Shown piece by piece: positions 44,149 through 55,161 of a stretch of 64,000 nucleotides of DNA. Source of the stretch: Alternaria dauci (lineage: Eukaryota > Ascomycota > Dothideomycetes > Pleosporales > Pleosporaceae); contig NC_091277.1 in the NCBI RefSeq assembly GCF_042100115.1, forward strand, positions 2,418,001 to 2,482,000, read 5' to 3'. The position numbers and the translations under genes are program-made. A model generated the notes under the pieces. The model saw only the letters and a list, made by a program, of their open reading frames with translations, was not told the DNA's origin and did not search any database. Every line of letters starts with the position of its first letter. Position 1 is the stretch's first letter.

Positions 44149-44175
44149 ACACACGCACACACACACACACACACA
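44149..44175. repeat. CA dinucleotide repeat
   Basis: Mostly uninterrupted CA units in the same upstream tract, with one CG interruption. Confidence 0.85.
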
Positions 44176-46763
44176 TTGCTAACTTGACCCTTTCGACTGC
44201 ACTTGACGCAAGTCTTGTTGCAGCGCCGCGCGCCGTTCCGCTGCCGACTCGTCGTTTGGTACAAGAAGGGTTACGCAAGGGGCCCAAACGCCCAAACCCC
44301 GCCCATCTGTCAGCAAGATGCTCTCGTCGCGACGACGACAACAGCAGTAAATGCGTACATGTTTTCTGGTGACATTCTTTGTGATATTAGCTTTTGCCGA
44401 GGCCGTAGCAGGTAGATCGAGTGGATTCGCATGCAGTCGCCGGCATAGCAGGTAACTTTGTCGATACGTGACGCATGCTGCCGAAAGCGTTCCCAGAAGC
44501 ATGGTTCACCGCATAGGAACACCAGCCTATTCGCTCCCGTTGCCGTCTAGACAACTGCGCCGCACAGGAGATTATACTCCAGACCCGCGAAGTGTTTACT
44601 CAAGGTAGCTAGAAGGCGATCATCGTGCACCTAATGCACGCTGTCAATAGCGAGCAGACTTTTCCATCATAACCAAACAGTGCTTCCAAGGTTGCAACAC
44701 GCCCAAGGCACTGAGACACCAAGGGAGAAACGCGGCAAGTGGTCATGACAGCGTTGCCAGCCTGCCAGGAAGATGCCGCCAGGGTCTTATGTCAGCTCCG
44801 CGATCCAGACGGCGGTGACCTGGTAGCGAGCGACATGCCTGCAGGCACAGAGAGGGGCAGTTTCAGTTATCAGCACAACACCAGCATAAAACACCCACGA
44901 TGCAACCTCGCAAGGGGCGGCTGCAGGGTTGGACAGAGAGAGAGAGCAAGAAACAGGCTCAGGTAATGGCGAGGGCGACAAGAGTGCGGGGATGAGCATA
45001 GCAAGGCAGAGTGAAACACGGTCGTCGCTAATATGGCTGAACCGGTCTACTGGGACTTCTCCATAGGGCTGGGAAGGGAGGTGACTGGCGAGCCGCCGGC
45101 CGGTCGATGCCGCATGAACACCATTGTTCCCTCCACCATCAACCCACTCAGTTTTCTCGAAACACGACGCCGTACGCCCAACGGCCGTCTAGCGAGACAT
45201 TCCCCTCTTTCGACAGCCCGCAAACAAGGTCGATGCTGGTCGACACGACCGTTATACACATGGGTCCAGTCTGGGATGCTGCACATTGCGCGACGGCATT
45301 CGCCTGCGGCTGCAGAATGAAGCGCGCGTGGGGCTGCATTCCAGGCTTCTGAGACGACAGAGCATCATGGCCTGGGCCTGCCGACACCTCAGAAAGGCGT
45401 TTCAGGCGCGTGAACGTGTTCCAGACATATTACACCTGCACAATCGACATCATCGATACATACACAGCCGAGATAGCATAATCCGTCTGCAGGACATCTC
45501 CAATGGGAAACTCTTGCCAGCGCAGAGTCAGCGCGCGCCGACTTACGGTCCTTCTTTACGTCATGTCCCGTCCCTTCCAGCAGGCGGAACGACTCTCGGC
45601 GTCGGTCGCCTTTTCTCTCTCGCTTCGAGTAGGTGTAGGTTATCCGAGCTCGCAGTGTGTTGACTGGGGACACGGCGGTTAGCCAAATTCACGATCATAA
45701 TCCTCCACCACGCGGCTCAATATAGACCGAAGTTTTGGCGCCCGTTATCCATGCACGACATGCCTTTCTCCATACTCTACCGCCGCTATCTCTTTTTCAG
45801 ACGACTTCCTTCACATGGCAGATTGCATCTGGCTACATTTCCACACGCGCAACAATTTCGCGTGTGGAGTGACGAGTCAGCATACATGCCGTGCGTGCCC
45901 ATTCGATTGTCGTACACGACAGCATTTGTCCACCGGCCGCCTTATCTTGTGTTCGCACATGGCGTATGCCGCAAAGTCTCGATTCGCAAACCTTTGCAGC
46001 ATCTCAGGCCGTCCCGTGTCATGTCCCAGTCAAGCATGTACGATGGTACAAGTCACAAAGACCGTTGGAAGTGCGCACCCTAGGGCGATCTCCGCTGTAG
46101 TGCGTATATCCGCCACCCCTTAAGATCCGATGTCAAAGTCGTTTCGGCCACCAGCCGCATCCCCTTGCTAGACACTGACGTGCAGTCCACAACCCACGCG
46201 TCAGCCACGATTGCGTTGCAGAATTATATCCCCTACGATTCAGATTGTGGGTACAATCATGCACGATCGCCGCGGTATCTTGCTGTAAAAGCCACCGGTT
46301 GATATCTACCCGACGAGATTTGAGATTGACGTTTTCTCACCGCCCGATTCGAGACTACAATCTTTCCCAAATCGAGGACCGGCATTCGGAGCCGAACGCC
46401 AGACCCATCTCACTCTGTGGAGTTGCCCGTTATACCCTGGCCCACGTGGATCTAACACTGGTTGTATTCGACTAATGACGCTGATGCAAATCCTTAGTGG
46501 ATGAAAAGAACTTTGGGATGTTCTCCGTCCTCACATTACTGGTTGCCAGACATGAATTGTTACAAGCGATAGGACCTTGGCGAAGCGTTTATTGCGGGTC
46601 CATCCCGACAAACATGTCACCAACGCACATCAGCACAAGTGTTGGTGGAACATTTCAAATTTGTCTTCCTCACGGCTGGATTCCAGGTCCGATCGAACAG
46701 CTAGCTCACATGGTGGTGGGTGCCTTGTTCCCATTGTTCCACGCTGCTATCCAGGTCTGAAGT

Positions 46764-48015
46764 CTAGACCCATTGCCATCTCTTCCGGATCCACTTGAGA
46801 ATGTACACAAGAAGCACGAGTACAGGGACCTCAATCAACGGACCCACTGTACTCGCCAGCGCCTGCCCGCTGCCCGCTCCATACACAGCAACCACCACCG
46901 CAATAGCCAGCTCAAAGTTATTGCTCGCGGCTGTGAAGCTCTGCGTGCAACTGACCTTGTAGTTGAACCCCATCTTCCAGCAAAACCAAACCGTGCTTGT
47001 AAAGATGACAAGGAAGTAAACCAACAACGGCGCGCAAACCCTCAGCACATCCGTAATCTGCCGAACAACATGTGCGCCCTGGCTCGCAAAGAGAACAATG
47101 ATCGTGTACAACAACCCAATGAGCGAAAATGGTGCGATATAACGGATAAAGCGGCGCTGGTACCGGTCCTCTCCCAATAAGGACCGCAACGCCAATCTCG
47201 TGAGCACCGCAGCACCCAGCGGTATCCCCAGAAACACGCCCACACTCTGCGCGACCTTTTCATAACTGATGTCCGTCTTAGCCCCGTGGCTAACAACCTG
47301 GATATAGAACACGGCAAACGGTGCGAACAGCACAATCTGTAATATGCTGTTGAACGCCACCAAGACGGCGCAGTAATCGCCATCGCCGCCCGCGAGATCC
47401 GTCCAGATGAGCACCATGGCGATGCACCGCGCGATGCCCACGAAGATGAGTCCTTCGCGCAGGTCTTGCCGATCGGGCAAGAAAGCCCACGCGAGTGCGA
47501 CCATGAACAGGGGCGCAATGATCCAGTTGAGCACAAACGAGACGGCGATTTGGATCCAGAGGTCGCGTTTCTGGAGCAGCAGGTGCAGTGTTTCGTAGCG
47601 CACTTTGCAGAGGATGGGGTACATCATGACGAGGAGGCCGATGGCTGGTACACAATGTTCTTGTTAGCAGGTGAATTGTTGCGGACTTTGTAGGTAGGGT
47701 ATGTGCATCACACGTACCGATTGGTATACTGACGCCAACGAATTCTCCTCGTTGTAGGGCGGGTCCGACGGAGTCGACTGTGTTTCCTAGTGCGATGCCA
47801 ATGCCCATGGCGAGGATGATCCATACGACCAGGAAGCGGTCGAGGAACGAGAGGCCTTTGAGGGGAGGCAGATCGGGTTTCGAAGATGGTGTTGCGCCCA
47901 TCATGTCGCTGCCGTCGTTGTTGTGGTCAGCTTTTTCCACATCGTCGGTCGCATGTCCGTCTCCTAGTCGTATATCTTTTTCTTCCGCCATGGCTCCACG
48001 TTCGACGGTGTTCAT
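46764..48015 (-). CDS. ACR3: ACR3-family arsenite efflux transporter
   Basis: Plasma-membrane exporter of As(III), in some members also antimonite. Two exons, join(46764-47644, 47718-48015) on the minus strand, give 392 aa with about ten hydrophobic helices. The signature of the family is clear: SIPIAIGLLVMMYPILCKVRYE, with the conserved cysteine at about residue 112, then FVLNWIIAPLFMVALAWAFL, GIARCIAMVLIW and TQSFTAASNNFELAIAV. The ~50-residue N-terminus is acidic and cytosolic; an internal Met (MAEEKDIRLG) nine codons in could also start it. No arsenate reductase or ArsH gene lies nearby, so this exporter is not part of a visible arsenic cluster. It seems complete. Confidence 0.95.
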
Positions 48016-49580
48016 GTTGCACCCGCTCTCTGTCTGTCTATCTCTCTTTCTTTCCTCTCCTCTTCGACTTGGCGAAATTGCGAATTCTCGCCGTGTTGTT
48101 TGTATCGTGAACGTTGGAGTATGTCGGTATGTTGGTATGTTTTACAATTCCAATCGCGACCTTTCCATCTAAAGTAATGAATGGGTGGCAGGGGCGAGCG
48201 GAAATAGTTGACCTGAGCCAATCAGCGCGGGGCAGTGACTTCTCATCTCGTTGCCAAGGACGCTAGCACGGGCAGAAGCTCGGGCGGTGAAAGGTAATGA
48301 TGAGCGTTGGGGGTTGGCGATCTTCGTTTTCTTTTCACGACGTGCGATGCGGCTTTCGGGACCGCATTGGGATGATGCGACGGTGCTGGTAAGACCTATC
48401 AGGTGGGTTTGTTATGCCACGTTGTGCGCGTGATGAAATAGATTAACCACGGTTACTATGCCGAGAACCACGGTACAACGGTGAACTAGACGAGGTCTAG
48501 CGCGATGAAGCTAGAGCTATACAACGTTCTGGCTATTTTTGAAGTGTGGCCTGATAGCTGGTGTTGTACAAGCGGGCATTCAGGAGATTCAAAGGTAATT
48601 CTGCACTCTCGTGGAGCTACGACGTAGGACTTCGAGTGGCCAAGATGACTGGGTACCGTATCCGATCCTCTCACTTCACTGAACGCACCGCCGTCGCCTC
48701 AACCGAAGAATGCATTGTGATTGCAGGCGTATCTCCGGAGAAACGATATGCAAAGGCAAAGAGTGAGTAGTGTTCTGTACACGTTAAACTCCAACAGCTC
48801 GATGGCTCGTACGCGGCCAGTGCTTACAAAGGAGCATTCCTATCGGATACCTCCAGGACTTATCATCAATACCTCCTTCACTCTGCCGTTCTCCTCAGGT
48901 ATCTCCAGGCGATGTTGTAGATTTCCGCCCGTAGATTCCAAGATCATCGGATATCTCCAGATTTAGTGGAGAACCTTCACTTGTACCTTCCAATTTCTTC
49001 GAATACCTCTGCGCTCTTTACCCGATCGTGCCGCGCCTCTGGACGTCGGCGCAAAGCAAAATGGGACAAGAAGGGTGGCCGGGCGAATTATCCATTTCGC
49101 ACATGCCAATTGTGCACAGGTTCATGCACTGACGTTTTGCGAACTGGAACATGCGGGTTGCAGCTACGGGCTCTGCAAATATTGACAGAGTAAACCGAAT
49201 AGTCCATTTTATTCAAGAGGGATCAAGGGGTCAGGAAGACAGAGAAATCAAAGCGACCGGACGCGCTCTGGGAGTTGTCTAAACCACTGGGCAGTCATTC
49301 TGGTCTTGGATACGGAAATGTCGATTGCAGCTTCTGGAATCGCCTGGAGATTCTCTTCAGGATATTGTACACGCCCGCAATGATAATGGTCGACGAGATA
49401 TTCATTATACGTTCATAGATCGAACCAAGTCCTGCCATTATATCTCCATTTCCTCGACTTGACTGCTCTCTCATCCTACAACGTGGGTATACAACACGTC
49501 TCATATCCAGTTGGTACGGAGATATCCCCTACCCCATTCCTATCCCCTCTCCTCCTATCCTCGTATCCCCACCCTCTCTC
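48016..49580. other. Intergenic with a dispersed-repeat copy
   Basis: The left end is the ACR3 promoter, with a CT-rich stretch at about 48027-48064. A copy of the approximately 90-bp dispersed repeat lies at 48445-48533. From about 48725 to 48965 variants of GGATATCTCCAGG recur four times. No gene was recognised. Confidence 0.5.
48445..48533. repeat. Dispersed repeat, copy A
   Basis: Shares GCCGAGAACC-CGGTACA-CGGTGA followed, about 35 bp later, by an identical AGCTATACAAC with the sequence at 60594-60689. Within it is a perfect short inverted repeat, CTAGAC-GAG-GTCTAG (48486-48500). It is too short to code for anything and resembles a fragment of a MITE-type element. Confidence 0.65.
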
Positions 49581-50054
49581 CTACGCCTCCATCCCAATCA
49601 CACCCGCCAACCACTGCAAACTCCTTCTCCTACTGCTACTCCTCCTCTCCTTCTTCCCTCCCATCTTCCAGCTCTCAATCGTAGCTTCCCTGCACAACGG
49701 CCCTCCATCTTCTTCGTCCCCGTCCAGCACCACAATGTCGTCGTCAACCACAATCTTGAGCTTTTTGTTATGCCCTGAGGCTGCATCGGAAGTGTCGGTG
49801 CTAGGAGATGCTGGGACCCAACAGGGCGTCGAGCAGGTACATGACTGGTATGATGCGGGTGCGAACATGTGTGAGAAGAAGTCTAGGACGGCTTCGGAGA
49901 CGTGTTGCGGTGTTATTTGGTGATGTGGTTGTGGTGTGTGCGTGGGCTTGGTGGGAGAGGGCGATGGATGAGATATTTGGGTCTGCTGGTTTTGGTGTTG
50001 CGCGAGCATGGTGTTGAACGCTGAGATGTCGAGAATGTTTGGGTAGAGGGACAT
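49581..50054 (-). CDS. Hypothetical protein, 157 aa
   Basis: Single open frame with a reasonable start (MSLYPNILDISAFNTMLAQH) that I do not recognise. A Gln/Pro/His-rich linker (about residues 20-48) leads to VSEAVLDFFSHMFAPASYQS and a Cys-x-Cys pair (SCTCSTPCWVP), then an acidic stretch (VVDDDIVVLDGDEEDGG) and a basic end (KKERRSSSRRRS). Low-complexity content makes a chance frame possible, and I see no family to compare it with. No neighbour suggests a role. Confidence 0.4.
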   Translation of the reverse strand: MSLYPNILDISAFNTMLAQHQNQQTQISHPSPSPTKPTHTPQPHHQITPQHVSEAVLDFFSHMFAPASYQSCTCSTPCWVPASPSTDTSDAASGHNKKLKIVVDDDIVVLDGDEEDGGPLCREATIESWKMGGKKERRSSSRRRSLQWLAGVIGMEA

Positions 50055-50868
50055 GTGTTGTTGGATGTGTGTTGGTTTTTGTCCTCTGCTTCCGATTGTG
50101 CTCGAGGTGGTAGAGTAAAGTCGGGTAATTCGGGTATCGATGAAGCGACGAGAGTTCTTACTCGGTGGTAGCTAGTAATGTAGTGTAGATGTAGTCAAAT
50201 GTTTGTGATGTGCCTACATCCTCACGAACCATCGCTACCATTTAACGTACACCTTCCCCTCCCAAGAGCCGCACATGACCTGATGCGGTATAGCAACATC
50301 GTGTGATACACAGGCAATCCAGGACCAAAAAGCCCATGCACGCGCACCTCTGATCGACAGACATCCAGCCTCCCAGCACGACACCCGCCCAGCGTTAGCC
50401 TGCGGGTGGAGAGACAAGTGGCGTGACGGCGCGCGCGCGGGCGCGCGCGCGGGCGGAAGCAGCCGGTCTCGCCACCACACGACACGCATCCCCGCAAGTC
50501 CCCGAACCCTGCATCTAGCACTCCCCAGTCCAATTGCCCAAACCGCTCCGTGTGGAGAGAAAGGCGCGGGTAGGTTTCGCGGGATAGTGTGATGTTCAGT
50601 GTGTGCAATGGCTGACTGAGGCGAATACGATGTCGCGTGTGCTGCTAAACCCCGTGTTGTGGGTGCTCCATGTGGGAAGTCTCACCACCACGTGCTGGAC
50701 GTTTCCTTTCCCAACGCCATGAGTCGCGACGCGGAGGAAGGACTACTTAATCTGCGTTCTGGCGAGGACAGGATGAGGTTATCAAACACACAAGATCAAT
50801 CAATAACAACGATACCTACTTCTACCGAATACTTGCAAACATCAACCACGAATACACTTTCAGCCAAA
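50055..50868. other. Intergenic with a CpG-alternating stretch
   Basis: At about 50432-50454 the sequence alternates G and C (GCGCGCGCGGGCGCGCGCGC), a potential Z-DNA former. The rest holds no supported gene. Confidence 0.5.
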
Positions 50869-51174
50869 ATGCCCGCTACAACACTACCCACACCCACCGC
50901 AGCAGAAATCGCCTTCGAGCTTGAAAAAGCCGCTATAACATCCTACGAAGAAGGCTGGGATCGGTGGGACGGTCCAATCTACCCAATCGGATACATACAA
51001 TGTCGGATGCGTAAGTCTTCCTCTTCATTCCTCCATTACGTTTTATGCAGAAAATAGACGAGAAGCTGACTAGTCGTATGATTTATAGAAGAAGATGGAT
51101 ATGTTGCGCCAAAGGTCGAGGAGGAGAAGGCCAAAGGTGTGGAAGCAAAGGTGGTGGAGGTGAACGTACACTGA
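50869..51174 (+). CDS. Small hypothetical protein, 75 aa, two exons
   Basis: Join(50869-51010, 51089-51174) gives 75 aa: a start MPATTLPTPTAAEIAFELEK, then ITSYEEGWDRWDGPIYPIGY and a charged, Lys/Glu/Val-rich tail. The intron has a GTAAGT donor, a CTGAC branch point and a TTATAG acceptor, and the start is in an ACCAAAATG-like context (AGCCAAAATG), so this looks like a real gene although I do not recognise it. No signal peptide or membrane segment is present. The function is unknown. Confidence 0.6.
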
Positions 51175-51730
51175 AAGTAGGACTATAAGGATCATGAGGA
51201 CCGGGTTCTCTCTGAGATTTTGGCGTTTGGGGGCATATATATATGGTGGAAATCTCGTCCCTTTCTTATATGGGTCTTTTGCGTGGTCGAAAACGGCACC
51301 TGGTTAGATAATAGTAATGATACTATGCGATCCCAAAAGTAAACCTCAGCGGTCGCTGCCCCCAGTTGGACATTGCACATCGCGCGACATTGTAACGGCA
51401 GTGAAGAAACCATGCATTCAACTACAGTAGAAACTCTACAACATCGCAAAGAGCGAAGACATCACACAAACGCCATGGAGCGCTATTGCCTAAGCGCATA
51501 CCATCCCAGTCCCAAACACCATCATTATGTAACATCGACATGCTGTGTGTACCCAGTACAAGCCGGCCGTGAAATGAGCGACCATCTTATCGATTGAAGA
51601 AGCTGTGACCGCTGACATGGATCGTTTTACGTTTTCATCCGTGACCCAACCAAACGCCGCGTGAATGCTGTGTAGATGCCAGCATCTTGTCTACCCAGGA
51701 TAGAAAGAGGCAAAGAGACGACGAAACGCT
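51175..51730. other. Intergenic, no gene recognised
   Basis: Convergent 3' flanks of the 75-aa gene and the bHLH gene. An AT run (ATATATAT) is at about 51235-51243. Confidence 0.45.
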
Positions 51731-53071
51731 TCAACTCGCCTGCTTAATCTTCAGGTCCATGACATACTGCATGAGGCTGCAGTCGTCGCACTTGACAAGT
51801 GCTTGGAGGGCCTTGACCCTTGTTCGGAGCAGCTGATTCTCTTCTTCTACTCTCTTCTTGTCTTTCTCCATTTGCTTGATGTAGGCAGTCGCAGATGCAA
51901 GGATGACTGCTTTGCTAGGCTTCGAGGGTGTTGGGAGATCTTCAATGTCGGCGCCGTCACATGCTCGGTTGTTTTGTTGAAGGGATGGCACGACACGCTT
52001 GAGGGAATCTAGCTGCGTGTTCAACGACTCCCGGTACTTTCGTTCGACCTGGTTGTGTGGCAGTCGTCGGCGTGACTTAGGCTTGTCCTCATCGTTGTTT
52101 TCTTGAGGCGACGCTTTTGTAGAATTGTCTTCTGTGGTCTCACTCTTCATCCGTTGCCGCTCGTCTGCCGGGGATGTGGTAGACTCCTCGTTTCTAGAGT
52201 GACGTGTTAAGAAGCCGTTTGCTGATGCGTCGCTCTCTGATCGTTTCTTGGGCCGCCGCTGGATTTCTACCACACCGTCTTCGAGAGTGACTTCTTGCGG
52301 GTCTGAAAGCAGATTGCTAATGCTTGGAAGAGCATCTTGGTCGGCGAACAAGAAAGGGGCACACCCGCCGCCGCACGTCGACGGGTTAGGTGGAGTGCCA
52401 TCAATCTGGTCATGATTCGGGCATAGTGGCGACGTCCAGCAAGCCGAGAGTATGTCTGGCTTATTCTTGGTCCGCTTTGTGGTAGCGTTGGCGGCTGCTG
52501 TTGTTTGAGTTCTCTCGAGCCCCGGCTTGGTGGCGGATGATGACCCCTTTGGACCGTCTGGGAAGGTGAGGTCTTCAACGAAACCGGAATCCATATTGTT
52601 GGGAAACAAAGACTCATAGCCCGGGTTGGGAAAGGTGTTAGCACGTTGAAGTGCTTGCCTCTGAGCGGGCGACATGTGGGGTAGTTGTTGGCTCAATTGG
52701 TCGACTAGCGATGCCGGTGTCTGAGACTGTGGGTTGTTACGAGTGCCTGCTGTAGGCTCGGGCGACGACTCGGTGGTTGATCTGCCGCCACCGACGTTGT
52801 TGCCCAAGGGCTTGAGGACGTCAAGGTCGCCGAGAAAGTAATCGTTGGATAGGAACAATGAGTCGTCAAAGTAGGGATCGCCTGATTGTCCCCCGAGAAG
52901 AGAGTCAAAATTGGTGACGTCTTCAGGTGAAGAGCCTGACGTGTCGGTGGTGGTAGATTTGGGCATTTGCGAGTTGGGAGGGGCAGACGTAGGAGGTAAA
53001 AGATCGGACCATTGGTCGTTCGGTAGGTTGAAACTCTCAGTATTGAGGAATGCGTCCCAATTGAGAGCCAT
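51731..53071 (-). CDS. bHLH transcription factor with SREBP-type basic region
   Basis: Single-exon gene of 446 aa. The C-terminal 115 residues hold a basic helix-loop-helix domain: basic region and helix 1 (about 332-365, RRRLPHNQVERKYRESLNTQ), a long Pro/Asp loop, then helix 2 and a coiled coil (ILASATAYIKQMEKDKKRVE, about 391-425). Tyr346 stands where most bHLH proteins have Arg, the hallmark of SREBP-type factors. Unlike full SREBPs there is no downstream membrane region, as in the shorter SrbB-like proteins. The N-terminal half is Ser/Asn/Pro-rich, and residues around 215-240 hold a Cys cluster (SACWTSPLCPNHDQIDGTPP onward to CGGGCAPF) of unknown purpose. SrbB orthology is a guess. Confidence 0.85.
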   Translation of the reverse strand: MALNWDAFLNTESFNLPNDQWSDLLPPTSAPPNSQMPKSTTTDTSGSSPEDVTNFDSLLGGQSGDPYFDDSLFLSNDYFLGDLDVLKPLGNNVGGGRSTTESSPEPTAGTRNNPQSQTPASLVDQLSQQLPHMSPAQRQALQRANTFPNPGYESLFPNNMDSGFVEDLTFPDGPKGSSSATKPGLERTQTTAAANATTKRTKNKPDILSACWTSPLCPNHDQIDGTPPNPSTCGGGCAPFLFADQDALPSISNLLSDPQEVTLEDGVVEIQRRPKKRSESDASANGFLTRHSRNEESTTSPADERQRMKSETTEDNSTKASPQENNDEDKPKSRRRLPHNQVERKYRESLNTQLDSLKRVVPSLQQNNRACDGADIEDLPTPSKPSKAVILASATAYIKQMEKDKKRVEEENQLLRTRVKALQALVKCDDCSLMQYVMDLKIKQAS

Positions 53072-54539
53072 GTTGGTAGTCCGCGGGTGGGTTGTTGCAC
53101 GGAAGAGCTCACGCGTTGATCAGGAGATACAGTCGCTAAGGTGCGCTGGCCAAGCCACACGTGAGACTAGCCGGCAAGTTGCAGGATCAGGGCGGTCTGG
53201 GGTCGAGGATATAAGCGCAGGCACTTCCTCTGTTCTTGTCAAGATTAAGAGACAGCTGTCGGCACTCAGGATGGGTCGATGAGCGAAGCTGTAGCCAGGC
53301 GTTTGAAGAGAGTTTGTCTGGGTTTTACTCGGAATTGGCGGTCGTATAAAGAGGGTGAGTAAGACACAAGGTGACTACTCAGGCGAAGTCCACAACGTTT
53401 CGTGGTAGGGCCTGTCTGAGGTACGGTCTCCCGAGCGGCCAGTAGTTCCCGAAGATGCAAACTCGAGAGTGGCAGGTGCAAAGGATAGCCAAAGCCTAGG
53501 AGTCGTTCGCCGCTCGTTACGGCACTTCGGTACAGCAATTGTGCGGAAGTTGTCCTCTGCCAGGTTCCGCGCACGTCTAGATTAGTGACTGATCAGACCA
53601 CCTGAGGGTGGCGTGACATTTCCCTGGGCCCCGCTTCGTGTCCGCATTCATGCTAGCGTTGCGCCTCATCTCGATCTCTAGCCACAACAGTCTTTTTCTC
53701 GCATCGTTCTCGGAGAGCAATCGCCCCTCTGCCTAAGAATTACAACATAGCGAATGGCTTGGGTGGATTGAAATGCTGCACACCCTGCTATGTCGAAGCG
53801 GAAGCCAGTGGCGCTCCCGCTAGCGGTCTCGGCTGCCCCGCGAATAGCACCCGTCATGCTTGAAGACTACCACAACCAGCTCTGAAATTTACTTGTCTAT
53901 TGGCAAGACCTGCAGGATAACTCACGAGGCTTCCGTGAAGCTCCAGAATTCTGCGTGGCATGTCTTTGGTCATATTGAGGCAGTGCTGTTGGCAGAACAG
54001 GGCCGTTGCGAGCCGCGTCTGCATTTCACTATCCTGCGACTTTGACATCTTGTCACTTCCTCATGTTGTTGCAATCCGATTCCTTCCATCAGCCGGACAC
54101 TACCCTTGCGCTTGATCGAGTCGTCCTTGAACGTTCCTGAGGCACGACATGTGTTGAGTCCACCATGCCGACCCACATTCTTATAGTCCTTGCCCAAACC
54201 GTTTCATTGACCCGTGCAATGGTTCCCAAAAGCAATTAGACAATTACTGGGGAACCGACACGTTGCCGTAAGCGGCTTCTGCGCGGATGCTCCCGTGTAG
54301 GCGAGGGGTCCAGAATCTTCTTGCGCTTCCTCGTTCCGCCTCCCCGGAGCTCTAGCTGTGCACGACTGCATATTCAGCAGTTTCAAGCTTGGAACGAGCT
54401 TCTCCTTCGGGCATGATTGTCTTTGATAAGTGCAGGCTACCAATTCAGGCTCATGCAGGCCCATGCAGACTCATATGTGCTTGTCCGAAGACTCGACAGC
54501 CAAGCGGAGCCGGAATATCTTTGCTGTCCATTTCCCCAT
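53072..54539. other. Intergenic, no gene recognised
   Basis: The left end is the promoter of the bHLH gene; the right end is the 3' flank of the RING-finger gene. Open frames on both strands are short and featureless. Confidence 0.5.
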
Positions 54540-55161
54540 CTATACCATTAAGACTACTGGAAGGGTCGTTTCTGGGCGCTCACGAGCTCTTCTCCTTGAC
54601 GCTCGAGAGCCCGGTATTATTGGTCGGTGGCACAATGGACAGTACTCGTTGTACCTTATGAACCATTCGTCCAGACAGTGTGAGTGGAAGGCGTGAGAGC
54701 AGTGGAGGCCCCGAACCTGCGCATCGTCGGCAAAATCGTCCAGACAGATGGCACTGCGCGCTGTCAATCAGCCTGCTCAACCGACAAAGCTCATTCGACA
54801 TACTCACCACAGTGGATCGTGTGGCTGTGATGTACCGGGTGACTTCTCTTTCTGACTTGCGAGCCAATCGTAGAAATTTTGAGATTTGATGTGACTTTCT
54901 AGCTCCTCTTGTCGCGTTTTCCAGCGCTTTTCTTTACTTTCCGATTCGTCGCGGCCACATGATCGGAAAAGGGAGGCTCTGCGGCGTGTCCTATCGTCAG
55001 CTTAGACATGCTTATACTTTCTGTCCTACTCGTATGGCTACTGACATGACGACCATTCCAAGAAGTAACATAATCAAGACCGAAGGCACGACGATAGCGA
55101 CAACGATAACATCGCCTTTGGCACCCAGCGGCGCCTCTTCCTCGGTGTTGTTGCTCGACAT
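54540..55161 (-). CDS. Membrane-anchored RING-H2 E3 ubiquitin ligase
   Basis: Three exons, join(54540-54753, 54808-54990, 55046-55161) on the minus strand, give 170 aa. A short lumenal or extracellular N-terminus (MSSNNTEEEAPLGAKGD) precedes one transmembrane helix (about residues 18-38, VIVVAIVVPSVLIMLLLGMV). A basic cytosolic linker follows. The RING-H2 domain spans 100-141 with the full C3H2C3 ligand set: Cys100, Cys103, Cys118, His120, His123, Cys126, Cys138, Cys141. A Trp just after the sixth ligand (EWF) is usual for E2 binding. The last exon boundary falls inside the first RING cysteine codon. It should ubiquitinate membrane-associated targets; the substrates and membrane are unknown. 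Confidence 0.88.

Larger units (their letters stand above)
42969..46763. other. 3.8-kb gene-free tract upstream of laeA
   Basis: This stretch holds the laeA promoter side (right of 42968) and the 3' side of the ACR3 gene. CA-rich microsatellites occur at about 43493-43528 and 44149-44175. No protein-coding gene, transposon or RNA gene is apparent; the many open frames have low-complexity or random composition. Long upstream regions are common for fungal developmental regulators, so regulatory content is likely but I cannot name sites. Confidence 0.55.

Noticed and set aside
36553..46763. Possibility that the gene-free tracts around laeA are transposon islands
   Set aside because: No transposase, reverse transcriptase, long terminal repeats or strong AT bias from repeat-induced mutation are visible.
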